Origin: Gemmatimonadales bacterium UBA1120
GTDB lineage: Bacteria; Gemmatimonadota; Gemmatimonadetes; Longimicrobiales; Gaopeijiaceae
Assembly: GCA_002313925.1 (NCBI GenBank)
Contig: DCAZ01000086.1
Coordinates: 1 to 21,450, forward strand
Reading direction: 5' to 3'
Length of the DNA: 21,450 nt
Under the pieces are notes generated by a model that was not told the DNA's origin, made no database searches, and worked only from the letters and a program-made list of their open reading frames with translations. The position numbers and the translations under genes were made by a program. Positions 1-7,291 of this stretch are shown here, one piece after another; position 1 is the first letter of the stretch; each line of letters opens with the position of its first letter.

Positions 1-356
1 GATGCAGTCCCCATATTTACGGTCCCATTTAGGACCCCCCCCTCCTCAAGCTGCAGGCGGCGAGCATGTATATCTCCCTCAATCTGGCTGGTTGCTTTTA
101 CTTCAAGGCGGGATGCCGCGACGATTGTGCCGGTAACCTTCCCTGACACAACGGCGTCCTGCGTACTGATGTCTCCCTTAACCCAGGCATTTTCTCCGAC
201 AACCACTGCTTTCCCTGCTCGGACACTACCCGTAATACTTCCTTCAATCCGTATGGACCCTTCAGTTTCGCAGTCCCCTACAACGTTCATACCTGGCCCT
301 ATAATAGAGATGATCGCCTCCGGGGAAGGCTTATTGCCCCTTCGTTCACGTGCCAT
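1..356 (-). CDS. Bactofilin (3' end beyond window)
   Basis: Reading leftwards from an ATG at 356, the frame stays open for 118 codons to the window edge, so the C-terminus is missing. The protein has the bactofilin (DUF583) pattern: a short polar N-terminus (MARERRGN...), then repeats of about 17 residues rich in Gly, Val and Ile (for example EGSIRIEGSITGSV, VSGKVTGTIVA, QIEGDIHARRLQLEEGG) that build a right-handed beta-helix. Bactofilins polymerise without nucleotide into membrane-associated filaments that act as scaffolds for cell shape and cell-wall enzymes. AAAGAGG at 361-367 is a ribosome binding site 4 bases before the ATG and decides the start. The gene follows the M23 peptidase by 62 bases on the same strand, so the two are probably co-transcribed. 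The family call is firm; the exact role is inferred. Confidence 0.88.
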   Translation of the reverse strand, partial: MARERRGNKPSPEAIISIIGPGMNVVGDCETEGSIRIEGSITGSVRAGKAVVVGENAWVKGDISTQDAVVSGKVTGTIVAASRLEVKATSQIEGDIHARRLQLEEGGVLNGTVNMGTA

Positions 357-418
357 TCGGCCTCTTTAATCTTTGGGCTTACCGAACAACAAGGTAGCCG
401 CAACCTTTAGCATGGGCA

Positions 419-1201
419 CTAATTGGGCTGCTCGACCATCGTCAGAGGGTCTACAGCGCTCCCATTCAAAAGAATTTCAAAGTGCAGGTGTGGTGCAGTC
501 GACTGCCCGCTGGAACCGCTGAGGGCGATAACTTCGCGCTCTCTTACTTGCTGTCCCTGTTCAACCATCTGAGCTGAGGTATGAGCATAAACCGTGCTAT
601 ATCCTTCTCCATGATCAATCACCACGAAGAGCCCATAAACTTCGTCCGTACCAACTTCAACAACCTTCCCGCCACCTGCAGCGCGAATATACGAATCGGT
701 TTGCACAGCTATATCCAAGCCCGGGTGGTCCCCCTCCACCCCCTGCAGAAGCCCCTGCGTTATCAAACCCTTCTCCGACAATGGCCATACGTTAGGTATT
801 GTCGCCCCGCTGACTCCCACTCCCCCCGACTCACCATCACTAGCACTACCTCCGGAAAGGGGAAGCCATATACCACCATCGCCAGGTGGCAAGCTAGGGA
901 CAAGAAGAGACCTAAGGCGAGCATACTGCGCTTCCGCAACCGCTAGGTCAGCAGCTACTGCCTCGAGGCGAACCTGCGCGTGACCCATAGCCTCCAAGCG
1001 GACCTCAAGGTCGCTAACCTGGGTGGCTCGGGCTGCAAGATACCACCAGCTCCCAGCCATCCCGACAAACATGATTCCGGCCACAAGCCCGACTGCTATC
1101 AATAGACGCACACGCCCGTAAGTTAGTCGGTACGAGCGACTTACGCTTCCATCATCTGGAACCACCATGATAGTTAGATCCCGCGGACCCAATGGGTTCA
1201 T
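419..1201 (-). CDS. Membrane-anchored M23 (LytM-type) metallopeptidase
   Basis: This 260-residue protein has a cytoplasmic N-terminus (1-30), one membrane helix (about 31-57), a coiled coil rich in Glu, Leu and Ala (about 60-100), a Gly/Ser-rich linker (about 105-135) and a C-terminal LytM/M23 domain (about 136-255). Zinc-site motifs are complete: H159-x3-D163 (HPGLD) and H238-x-H240 (HLH), with H207 in YAH. The family cuts peptide cross-links in peptidoglycan, and all catalytic positions are kept, so it is probably active rather than an EnvC-like activator. The ATG overlaps the parB stop by 4 bases (ATGA), with AGGG 7 bases upstream. The bactofilin gene lies just downstream. M23 enzymes encoded beside bactofilins are known to work with the bactofilin polymer in cell-shape control, which fits this one. 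Confidence 0.9.
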   Translation of the reverse strand: MNPLGPRDLTIMVVPDDGSVSRSYRLTYGRVRLLIAVGLVAGIMFVGMAGSWWYLAARATQVSDLEVRLEAMGHAQVRLEAVAADLAVAEAQYARLRSLLVPSLPPGDGGIWLPLSGGSASDGESGGVGVSGATIPNVWPLSEKGLITQGLLQGVEGDHPGLDIAVQTDSYIRAAGGGKVVEVGTDEVYGLFVVIDHGEGYSTVYAHTSAQMVEQGQQVREREVIALSGSSGQSTAPHLHFEILLNGSAVDPLTMVEQPN

Positions 1202-2070
1202 TCACCAACCCTAGAAGATTCCTGGCTAGTCATAAGCTCGTATATACGCTCGAAATCTTCGGGGCCGTGGTATTGAATTTCGATAGTGCCCTTACGGCCT
1301 GCTTGCTCTCGAATTGTAACTCGCGTAGAAAAATGATCCCTTAGCTGGCCTTCGAAGGCCTTCACCATCGGGTCTGAGGTCGCTCTCCTCTTCCGCTTCC
1401 TCTTCTTTTTCGAAATACCGGCCACCCTGCGTTCTACCTCTCTGACCGACCACCCTTCTTTCGCCGCTTGCTGCCCTAATTCGGCTGCCCGTAGTGTGTC
1501 TTCGACCGCCAGTAGGGCTCGAGCGTGACCCGCCGACAGGCTGCCATCCTCCACCAACCTGCGAACTGAGACGGGCAACTTCAGGAGCCTAAGTAAGTTT
1601 GCGACAGTTGAACGGTTCTTACCCACCGCAGCCGCGATATCCGCTTGCTTCATGTTAAACTGCTCGCTCAGAGAAGCGTACCCTTCGGCCTCTTCAAGCG
1701 GATTGAGTGCCTCTCGCTGCAGGTTCTCGACGAGGGCCAGAACTAAGAGGGTTTTGTCAGATGCTTCCCGTACAATGCTTGGCACCTCGTCCCACCCTAG
1801 GATGCCAACCGCCCGCAGACGTCTTTCGCCAGCGATCAGCTCATAGTTAGGTGCTGCTGCGCGAACAACGATGGGCTGCAGAAGGCCATTCGCTTCGATC
1901 GACGATGCCAGTTCCTCTAATTCGGCTTGTACAAAACTCCGGCGAGGCTGCATCGGATTCGGCAAAATCGATCCAATCCTAATCTTTTGCACTTCACCGG
2001 GCTGTAAGTCTGGCTCTAAATAGTCACCGAGCAGTGCTCCCAGTCCTTTTCCAAGACGGTCGTGGCTCAT
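1198..2070 (-). CDS. parB: Chromosome-partitioning protein ParB
   Basis: ParB is a CTP-dependent clamp that loads on parS DNA and spreads to form the partition complex. This 290-residue copy has the usual layout: an N-terminal segment with LGKGLGALLG (ParA-contacting), the CTP-binding domain with GERRLRA at 81-87 and ENLQREALNP at 115-124, a helix-turn-helix at about 141-165 (KQADIAAAVGKNRSTVANLL), the SAGHARALL element at 179-187, a very basic linker near 215-230, and a C-terminal dimerisation domain. The start ATG overlaps the parA stop by 4 bases, and its stop overlaps the M23 gene start, so translation of the three is probably coupled. A perfect parS lies at 3566-3581. Length and motifs are typical of chromosomal ParB. 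Confidence 0.97.
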   Translation of the reverse strand: MSHDRLGKGLGALLGDYLEPDLQPGEVQKIRIGSILPNPMQPRRSFVQAELEELASSIEANGLLQPIVVRAAAPNYELIAGERRLRAVGILGWDEVPSIVREASDKTLLVLALVENLQREALNPLEEAEGYASLSEQFNMKQADIAAAVGKNRSTVANLLRLLKLPVSVRRLVEDGSLSAGHARALLAVEDTLRAAELGQQAAKEGWSVREVERRVAGISKKKRKRKRRATSDPMVKAFEGQLRDHFSTRVTIREQAGRKGTIEIQYHGPEDFERIYELMTSQESSRVGE

Positions 2071-2870
2071 GCTGAAAGCACCGGGCGAGAGGCACTGGTT
2101 ACCCGATTCCTCTGAGCCATCACTTCCTTAGCGAGCTCGAGGTAGGCGTGCGCACCCCTAGAAAGAACATCATACAGCACTATCGGTCTTCCAAAGCTTG
2201 GGGCTTCGGCCAGCCTAACATTTCTAGGTATCGCCGTCCGATAAACCTTGGCACCAAAGTATTCCCGTGCTTCGGCTGCTACTTGTTTTGAGAGGTTTAG
2301 TCGACCATCGAACATTGTCAGCAATACCCCTTCGATGTGAAGCTGAGGATTTAGAGATCTCTGAACTAGGCGCACGGTATTTAGTAGCTGTGTCATCCCC
2401 TCTAGGGCATAAAATTCACACTGAATCGGGATAAGCACTGAGTCTGCTGCAATAAGGGTATTAAGAGTAAGAAGTCCCAAAGAAGGAGGGCAATCCATAA
2501 GGATGTAGTCGTACTGACCTCGAATAGGCTCAAGCGCATCTCTCAAAACCGTTTCGCGATTTGAGGCGCTCACTAGTTCGATCTCCGCCCCTACGAGATC
2601 CCTAGTTGAAGAGATAACGTCGAGGCACGGGAAGTGGAGTTGCCTGAAAACCGTGTCTTTTATGGATGTTCCCCGGACTAATACGTCATAGATCGTCTTG
2701 AGTTGGTCGCTGTTTTCAATCCCTAGGCCGCTGGTAGCATTTGCCTGTGGGTCAATATCAATAACAAGGGTGCGCTTTTCGGCGACAGCCAAGGAAGCAC
2801 CAAGATTGATCGCCGTGGTACTTTTACCAACCCCACCTTTCTGATTAGCGATCGCTATAACGTGCGACAT
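2067..2870 (-). CDS. parA: Chromosome-partitioning ATPase ParA (Soj)
   Basis: ParA is a deviant Walker ATPase that binds DNA non-specifically as an ATP dimer and moves ParB-parS complexes. This 267-residue protein starts almost directly with the deviant Walker A motif KGGVGKST at 11-18, including the signature lysine. It then has IDIDPQANAT (Walker A' aspartate near 40), DCPPSLGLLT (Walker B) and the typical RNVRLAEAPSFGRP segment near the end. The lack of an N-terminal DNA-binding domain marks it as the short chromosomal Soj type, not the plasmid P1 type. GAGGG lies 4 bases before the ATG. It is the first gene of parA-parB-M23-bactofilin; the promoter should lie in 2871-3000, where I see no strong -35/-10 pair. 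Confidence 0.97.
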   Translation of the reverse strand: MSHVIAIANQKGGVGKSTTAINLGASLAVAEKRTLVIDIDPQANATSGLGIENSDQLKTIYDVLVRGTSIKDTVFRQLHFPCLDVISSTRDLVGAEIELVSASNRETVLRDALEPIRGQYDYILMDCPPSLGLLTLNTLIAADSVLIPIQCEFYALEGMTQLLNTVRLVQRSLNPQLHIEGVLLTMFDGRLNLSKQVAAEAREYFGAKVYRTAIPRNVRLAEAPSFGRPIVLYDVLSRGAHAYLELAKEVMAQRNRVTSASRPVLSA

Positions 2871-3072
2871 GAGCCCTCGAGAAACTAAACAATCCTGCTC
2901 TACCGGAGCGGGAGGGCAAGGAATATATCGTTATGACGGGCAACCCCGAAAGCCAACCCCCACATATTTAACAGCGGGCCTCGGACTTTCACGCTAAACT
3001 CCATACATTCTCAACGCCTTCGTGATAGAAAATGTCTTGTAGCATGAGAAGGCAACGAACTGGAGGACGTTG
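2871..3072. other. Intergenic region between parA and the lipoprotein gene
   Basis: This 202-base gap separates divergent genes and should hold the parA operon promoter on the minus strand and the lipoprotein promoter on the plus strand. The only minus-strand candidate I see is TTGGCT-17-TAACGA near 2930-2957, which is weak. A 16-base stretch at 2985-3000 matches the parS consensus at 11 of 16 positions, too few to call. No RNA gene or convincing terminator is visible. Confidence 0.4.
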
Positions 3073-3525
3073 ATGCGAACTCGCATAATTAAGGGATTGT
3101 CCCTGCTCTCATTATCCTTCCTAGGATGCGGCGATCCAGTACCTACTGGTCCTGATCCCCTAATCGAGCCGTTCGTCGGCAATTGGGCGGCAACCGCATT
3201 CGTCTTGACGAGCTCGGTGTCAGACCAGGTTTCCATCGACCTGATTCAGCTCGGAGGGACCTTCGACCTCAACATTCAACCCAGTGGGAGTTACACCGCG
3301 ATCCTCGTTTACGCGGGCCTAGGACAGACGGAAATAGGCACAATCTCTGTAACCGCCACCACGGTAGCGCTCAACCGAGAGTTCCCGACCAGAAAGAATG
3401 AGGTTTCGGCCTACCAATTTGTCGGTGACACCGTGTTGATCCTGGATGGCGATACCGAATTTGACCTTGACTTCGACGGCCAAGCGGACCCCACGCTCGC
3501 TCATTTCGAGCTCCTCCGTAAGTAG
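3073..3525 (+). CDS. Predicted lipoprotein of unknown function
   Basis: This short protein (150 residues from the ATG at 3073) begins with a basic n-region and a hydrophobic stretch ending in SFLGC, a lipobox with an acceptable if not ideal -3 to +1 sequence, so the mature protein should start at the cysteine. After a Pro-rich tether it has alternating hydrophobic strands (GNWAATAFVL, GGTFDLNIQPSGSYTAIL, FVGDTVLIL) that suggest a small beta-barrel or lipocalin-like fold. GGAGG at 3062-3066, 6 bases upstream, favours this ATG over the TTG at 3070. It is alone on the plus strand between parA and mnmG, where many bacteria have rsmG. I do not recognise the family. The strong ribosome site and lipobox support a real gene. 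Confidence 0.72.
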   Translation: MRTRIIKGLSLLSLSFLGCGDPVPTGPDPLIEPFVGNWAATAFVLTSSVSDQVSIDLIQLGGTFDLNIQPSGSYTAILVYAGLGQTEIGTISVTATTVALNREFPTRKNEVSAYQFVGDTVLILDGDTEFDLDFDGQADPTLAHFELLRK

Positions 3526-3560
3526 CCGCTCACCCGGATAGACCTGCGCGGCATAAGCAC

Positions 3561-3586
3561 GACACTGTTTCACGTGAAACAGTGTC
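3561..3586. promoter_or_regulatory. parS: parS centromere site in a 26-bp perfect palindrome
   Basis: TGTTTCACGTGAAACA at 3566-3581 is a perfect copy of the conserved bacterial parS sequence bound by ParB. The symmetry extends 5 bases each side (GACAC...GTGTC), making a 26-bp perfect palindrome. It lies between the lipoprotein and mnmG stop codons, about 0.7 kb upstream of parA and 8 kb from oriC, the usual origin-proximal position. The palindrome is also the only terminator-like structure between these convergent genes, though no T-run follows. Confidence 0.97.
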
Positions 3587-3621
3587 ACTATAAACGCTAT
3601 AACTTATTGTACCACAACGTG

Positions 3622-5523
3622 TTACGGAGATTGCTTCTCCCTAGTACGTGTCCGCCGGACCTCGAGTAACAGGTTTTGGAGGTCCGCCGGTGATACCCCT
3701 GGAACCCTAGCTGCCTGGGCGAATGTCTCAGGTCTTATCCGAGCCAGCTTCTCCCGCGACTCATATGATAGTGTCTCAAACTCTAGATATGGTAAGTCAT
3801 GGTCCAGCAATAACTTAGACTGTTCCTCAAGCCTCGCAGCCCGCTCTCGTTCTCGCCCGACATACCCTTCGTACTTCAATTCCACCTCGACAGCTCTCAG
3901 TACCCCAGCTCTCAATCCTTCTTGCGGATTTTCGATATCGCTATCTGAGCTCCCAGCGCTCAAAAGGTCCGCCGCCCGGACCCTGGGCCTCCGAAGAAGT
4001 TCTACGGCTCTAACTGGCCCTGAAAGCGGCCCTGACCCTGCTTCAACCAGCAGTGGATCCACATCGTTTGGAGCAAGTTTCGTGTCGTGGAACCAGGCTA
4101 TAAGCTTATTTTCCTGATCAAGGCGATCCTTAAGCACCAGTGCCTGTTTTTCGGTGAGTAGTCCGACATCACGTGCCAGGGGGCCCAGCCGACGTATGGC
4201 ATTATCCTGACGGAGAAGTAGTCTGAATTCAGCTCGGGACGTGAAGAGCCTATAGGGCTCATCAACGCCACGGGTCACCAGATCATCAATCAAGACACCT
4301 ATGTAGGCCTGGTCCCTGCGGAGGATAAAGGGGTCCTCCCCCTTGGCCTTGAGGGCAGCATTGACCCCAGCAATAACTCCCTGCCCAGCTGCTTCCTCGT
4401 ATCCGGTCGTCCCATTGATCTGGCCCGCGAAGAAGAGGCCAGAAATTTCTTTCAACTCAAGTGAATGGCGAAGCTGGTGGGGAGGAAAATAGTCGTACTC
4501 TATCGCATAGCCGGCCTTTGTCATCACGACGTTTTCTAGGCCGGGGACTGTTCGGAGAAAGTCCCTTTGCACATCAGCGGGGAGCGACGTCGACAGCCCA
4601 TTCACATACAACTCGGTTGTATGTAGCCCCTCTGGCTCTAAAAAGACCTGGTGTCGGGGAGCGTTTGGGAATCGGATAACCTTGTCTTCAATTGAAGGGC
4701 AGTAGCGCGGCCCCCTCCCCGATATTTCCCCACCATGAAGAGCACTCTTCTCGAGGTTGTCGGAGACCACCTTCTTGAGGCCGTCCGATGCCCAAGTGAC
4801 CCAGCACGGTCTCTGGGCTGGAATGATCTCCTCTGTATATGCCGCAAACCGGATTGCTTGGTCATCCCCATCTTGGCGCTCCACACGGCTGAAATCGACA
4901 GAGCGACCATCAATTCTTGGTGGTGTGCCAGTCTTGAAGCGGGCCATTTCTAGCCCGAGGCTTTCAAGCCCTTCTGCTAACGCTATCGAAGGGGCCTCAC
5001 CAGCCCGGCCGGCCCCAACACCAGCTTCTTGGCCCATGTGAATCCGACCACGAAGGAAGGTGCCGGCTGTAACAACAACGGCAGTCCCATAGAAGGTGAT
5101 CCCTCCCCGTGTCCGCACGCCAGTAACTCGAGTGCCTTCAAGAACCAGGTCGCTCACCATTTCCTGAAAGAGATCAAGGCTCTCAAGTTCATCGAGCACA
5201 CACCGCACTGCGACGGGGTATAGGTTCCGATCACACTGAGCCCTCGGACCCCAAACCGCTGGTCCTTTTGACCGATTCAACATGCGAAATTGGATCCTTG
5301 AAGCGTCCGTAGCACGGCCCATGACACCTCCTAACGCGTCGACCTCCCGTGCTACGACCCCCTTGGCGATACCGCCAATAGCCGGATTACAGCTCATCTG
5401 GCCGATGCGACTGAGATCTGGAGTAATCAGTACAGTCCGCACACCTGCTCTGGCGGAGGCTGCTGCTGCTTCAGCACCAGCGTGGCCTCCTCCTATCACA
5501 ATGACATCGTACCGTACATCCAT
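3622..5523 (-). CDS. mnmG: tRNA uridine-5-carboxymethylaminomethyl modification enzyme MnmG (GidA)
   Basis: MnmG is the FAD-binding half of the MnmE-MnmG complex that installs the 5-(carboxymethyl)aminomethyl group on the wobble uridine (U34) of certain tRNAs. The 633-residue length is normal. Visible features are the dinucleotide-binding GGGHAGAEAA at 11-20, SCNPAIGGIAKG near 45-56 (a family signature with the conserved Cys), KTGTPPRIDG near 197-206, QINGTTGYEEAAGQG near 370-384, and the helical C-terminal domain that contacts MnmE and tRNA (YEGYVGRE, then IRPETFAQAARVPGVSPADLQ). GAGAGGG lies 7 bases before the ATG. It starts 2 bases after the acylphosphatase stop and belongs to the mnmE-acylphosphatase-mnmG unit. 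No rsmG follows it. Confidence 0.98.
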   Translation of the reverse strand: MDVRYDVIVIGGGHAGAEAAAASARAGVRTVLITPDLSRIGQMSCNPAIGGIAKGVVAREVDALGGVMGRATDASRIQFRMLNRSKGPAVWGPRAQCDRNLYPVAVRCVLDELESLDLFQEMVSDLVLEGTRVTGVRTRGGITFYGTAVVVTAGTFLRGRIHMGQEAGVGAGRAGEAPSIALAEGLESLGLEMARFKTGTPPRIDGRSVDFSRVERQDGDDQAIRFAAYTEEIIPAQRPCWVTWASDGLKKVVSDNLEKSALHGGEISGRGPRYCPSIEDKVIRFPNAPRHQVFLEPEGLHTTELYVNGLSTSLPADVQRDFLRTVPGLENVVMTKAGYAIEYDYFPPHQLRHSLELKEISGLFFAGQINGTTGYEEAAGQGVIAGVNAALKAKGEDPFILRRDQAYIGVLIDDLVTRGVDEPYRLFTSRAEFRLLLRQDNAIRRLGPLARDVGLLTEKQALVLKDRLDQENKLIAWFHDTKLAPNDVDPLLVEAGSGPLSGPVRAVELLRRPRVRAADLLSAGSSDSDIENPQEGLRAGVLRAVEVELKYEGYVGRERERAARLEEQSKLLLDHDLPYLEFETLSYESREKLARIRPETFAQAARVPGVSPADLQNLLLEVRRTRTREKQSP

Positions 5524-5525
5524 TA

Positions 5526-5861
5526 CTAAGCCCTCTCGATCCGGAAGCCTTCAGCCTTGACTGTTTGTGACGGCTCTACTCTCTCTACGGCCTCTACTCT
5601 TGCTGCCACCGGTCCTCTTGCAATTGTTGCTTCTAGCTGATCGAGCACAGCCAGAGCACCTCTTGCATGAACTCTGACTGATCCGTCAGGATGATTCTGC
5701 ACTGTCCCGGATATCCCCAGCTCTTTTGCAGCACGACTGGTGAACCAGCGGAAACCGACACCCTGCACTCGCCCCGTAACGCGATAAGCTCGCAGCGGCA
5801 CGTTCAGACATACTGGGTCCTTGGACTCCGACACTGGTTCAGTTGGATAATCTGCAGCCAC
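5526..5861 (-). CDS. acyP: Acylphosphatase
   Basis: This 111-residue protein carries the full acylphosphatase domain at about 23-111. GRVQGVGFRWFT at 31-42 holds the phosphate-binding loop and catalytic Arg, and GTVQNHPDGSV at 52-62 holds the catalytic Asn. The family hydrolyses carboxyl-phosphate bonds in small acyl phosphates. About 20 extra N-terminal residues come before the domain. The start is a GTG at 5861 with AAGGCGG upstream. It lies 14 bases after mnmE and 2 bases before mnmG, so it is almost certainly translated with the two subunits of one tRNA-modifying complex, an unusual place for this enzyme. A link to U34 modification is only suggested by position; the alternative is a metabolic housekeeping enzyme that happens to sit there. 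Confidence 0.93.
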   Translation of the reverse strand: MAADYPTEPVSESKDPVCLNVPLRAYRVTGRVQGVGFRWFTSRAAKELGISGTVQNHPDGSVRVHARGALAVLDQLEATIARGPVAARVEAVERVEPSQTVKAEGFRIERA

Positions 5862-5875
5862 TTATGTCCGCCTTG

Positions 5876-7243
5876 TCATTTCCCTACACAAAACTCTCGG
5901 AACACTACATCTAAGACGTCGTCAACGGTAATCACTCCTAAAACTTCCTCCAGCGCTGTCTCAGCTGGCCGAAGATGAGTCGAAGCTATTTCTGCCGGGA
6001 GACCATCCTCAAGCGAGCTTCTGAAAAGTTCCACTTCGGAGCGAGCAATCTTTAGGGCACGGATATGGCGCTGGCGCGTAAGGATTGGCTGGTCTCTATG
6101 GTCTCCTACTAAGCCTGAGTAGGCCAATTCTGGGAGAAGTTGCCGGATCTGGTCTAGCCCCTGCCCTGACAAGGCTGAAACCCGGACCGCTCCGGCTAAC
6201 CCTCTGAGCTCTGTAGTGTCCCGCTCAGGACCACCTGCTAGATCCGCCTTGGTTTCCAGAAGAACGACAGGTGCCGTAATCTCTTCGAGAAAACTCCTGT
6301 CTTCCTCGGAAGTTTCCTCAGAGGCTGGAATGCAGAATAGCACGATGTCGGCACCCTTCAGGTACCTTAGCGCTACTTCGATACCGAGTTGTTCAACGCG
6401 CCCCTCGGATTCCCGGAGCCCCGCGGTATCGACCAGCCTGAAAGGGAAGCCGCCTAACTGAACCGTTTCCTCTAGCGCATCACGAGTCGTTCCCGGTTCT
6501 TCTGTGACGATCGCTCGTTCCTCTCCCAGCAGGGCATTAAACACTGAGGATTTCCCTGCATTTGGTCGTCCGGCAAACACAGTGAGCGCTCCTTCTCGAA
6601 GCAGTTCCCCTTCTGGAGCTGTGACGAGTAGTGCGTCCAGTTCTCGAACAACCCCTTTCGCTTCTTCTGCAATCACATCCAATGCCACCGGGGGCTCGTC
6701 TTCTTCCGGAAAATCTATATGGTGAACCAGAAGGGACTCTAGGTGCACCAAACTCTCACGAAGACCTGTGATTCTAGCCGATAGTCCGCGTTCCATGTGC
6801 CGCAGTGCTGCACGGTGAAAAGCTCTACTTCGGGCATCAATTAGATCTGAAACGGCTTCTGCCTGGATGAGGTCAAGTTTCCCCCGCAGGTACGCCCTCT
6901 TCGTAAACTCTCCAGCCTCTGCCTGCCGAGCTCCCGCTGCTAGACAGGCGCCCAGTACAAGGCGGGGCGCCATAACACCCCCATGGCAAGTAAGCTCAAC
7001 AACATCTTCGCCCGTGTAGCTCTCTGGCTTCCGATAGTACGTAGCGACAGCTCTATCAATGACCTCTCCGTCGTCTGGGTCACGGAGGTCTACCACTCTC
7101 GCTGTTCTCGGGGCAGGAATCTCTTCTAGCGCTGGTGCCAGCCGAAGAAGTACCTCGCCAGCCTCCGGGCCCGAAACCCGGACCATAGCGATTGCACCAG
7201 CACCGGGTCCGGTTGAAATGGCCGCGATCGTGTCTACGTCCAC
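5876..7243 (-). CDS. mnmE: tRNA modification GTPase MnmE (TrmE)
   Basis: MnmE is the GTPase partner of MnmG in wobble-uridine modification. This 455-residue copy has the N-terminal tetrahydrofolate-binding domain (about 1-118), a helical domain and an inserted G domain (about 218-370). G1 is GRPNAGKS at 225-232, the K-loop region is PGTTRD at 250-255 and G3 is DTAG at 272-275. G4 reads TKAD at 331-334, where the family usually has NKxD, so the guanine-contacting Asn is replaced by Thr. The C-terminus ends in FCVGK, matching the C-[IL/V]-GK motif with the functional Cys. A stop codon just upstream leaves the GTG at 7243 as the likely start, with GGGAG about 10 bases before it. It follows yidC by 48 bases and precedes the acylphosphatase. 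Confidence 0.97.
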   Translation of the reverse strand: MDVDTIAAISTGPGAGAIAMVRVSGPEAGEVLLRLAPALEEIPAPRTARVVDLRDPDDGEVIDRAVATYYRKPESYTGEDVVELTCHGGVMAPRLVLGACLAAGARQAEAGEFTKRAYLRGKLDLIQAEAVSDLIDARSRAFHRAALRHMERGLSARITGLRESLVHLESLLVHHIDFPEEDEPPVALDVIAEEAKGVVRELDALLVTAPEGELLREGALTVFAGRPNAGKSSVFNALLGEERAIVTEEPGTTRDALEETVQLGGFPFRLVDTAGLRESEGRVEQLGIEVALRYLKGADIVLFCIPASEETSEEDRSFLEEITAPVVLLETKADLAGGPERDTTELRGLAGAVRVSALSGQGLDQIRQLLPELAYSGLVGDHRDQPILTRQRHIRALKIARSEVELFRSSLEDGLPAEIASTHLRPAETALEEVLGVITVDDVLDVVFREFCVGK

Positions 7244-7291
7244 ACTCGTCTAGCTCCCTCGAAAAGAACAGTTAAGCCGCTTGCGCGTAGC

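Noticed and set aside
581..946. 121-residue plus-strand frame
   Set aside because: It lies entirely opposite the M23 peptidase gene, whose catalytic motifs show it is the real frame.
2985..3000. Second parS-like sequence upstream of parA
   Set aside because: Only 11 of 16 positions match, and the palindrome is broken on both sides; this is near what chance allows.
3319..3588. 89-residue minus-strand frame beginning MTLFHVKQ, across the parS site
   Set aside because: It lies opposite the lipoprotein gene, has no recognisable domain, and its start is simply the parS palindrome read as codons (FHVKQ).
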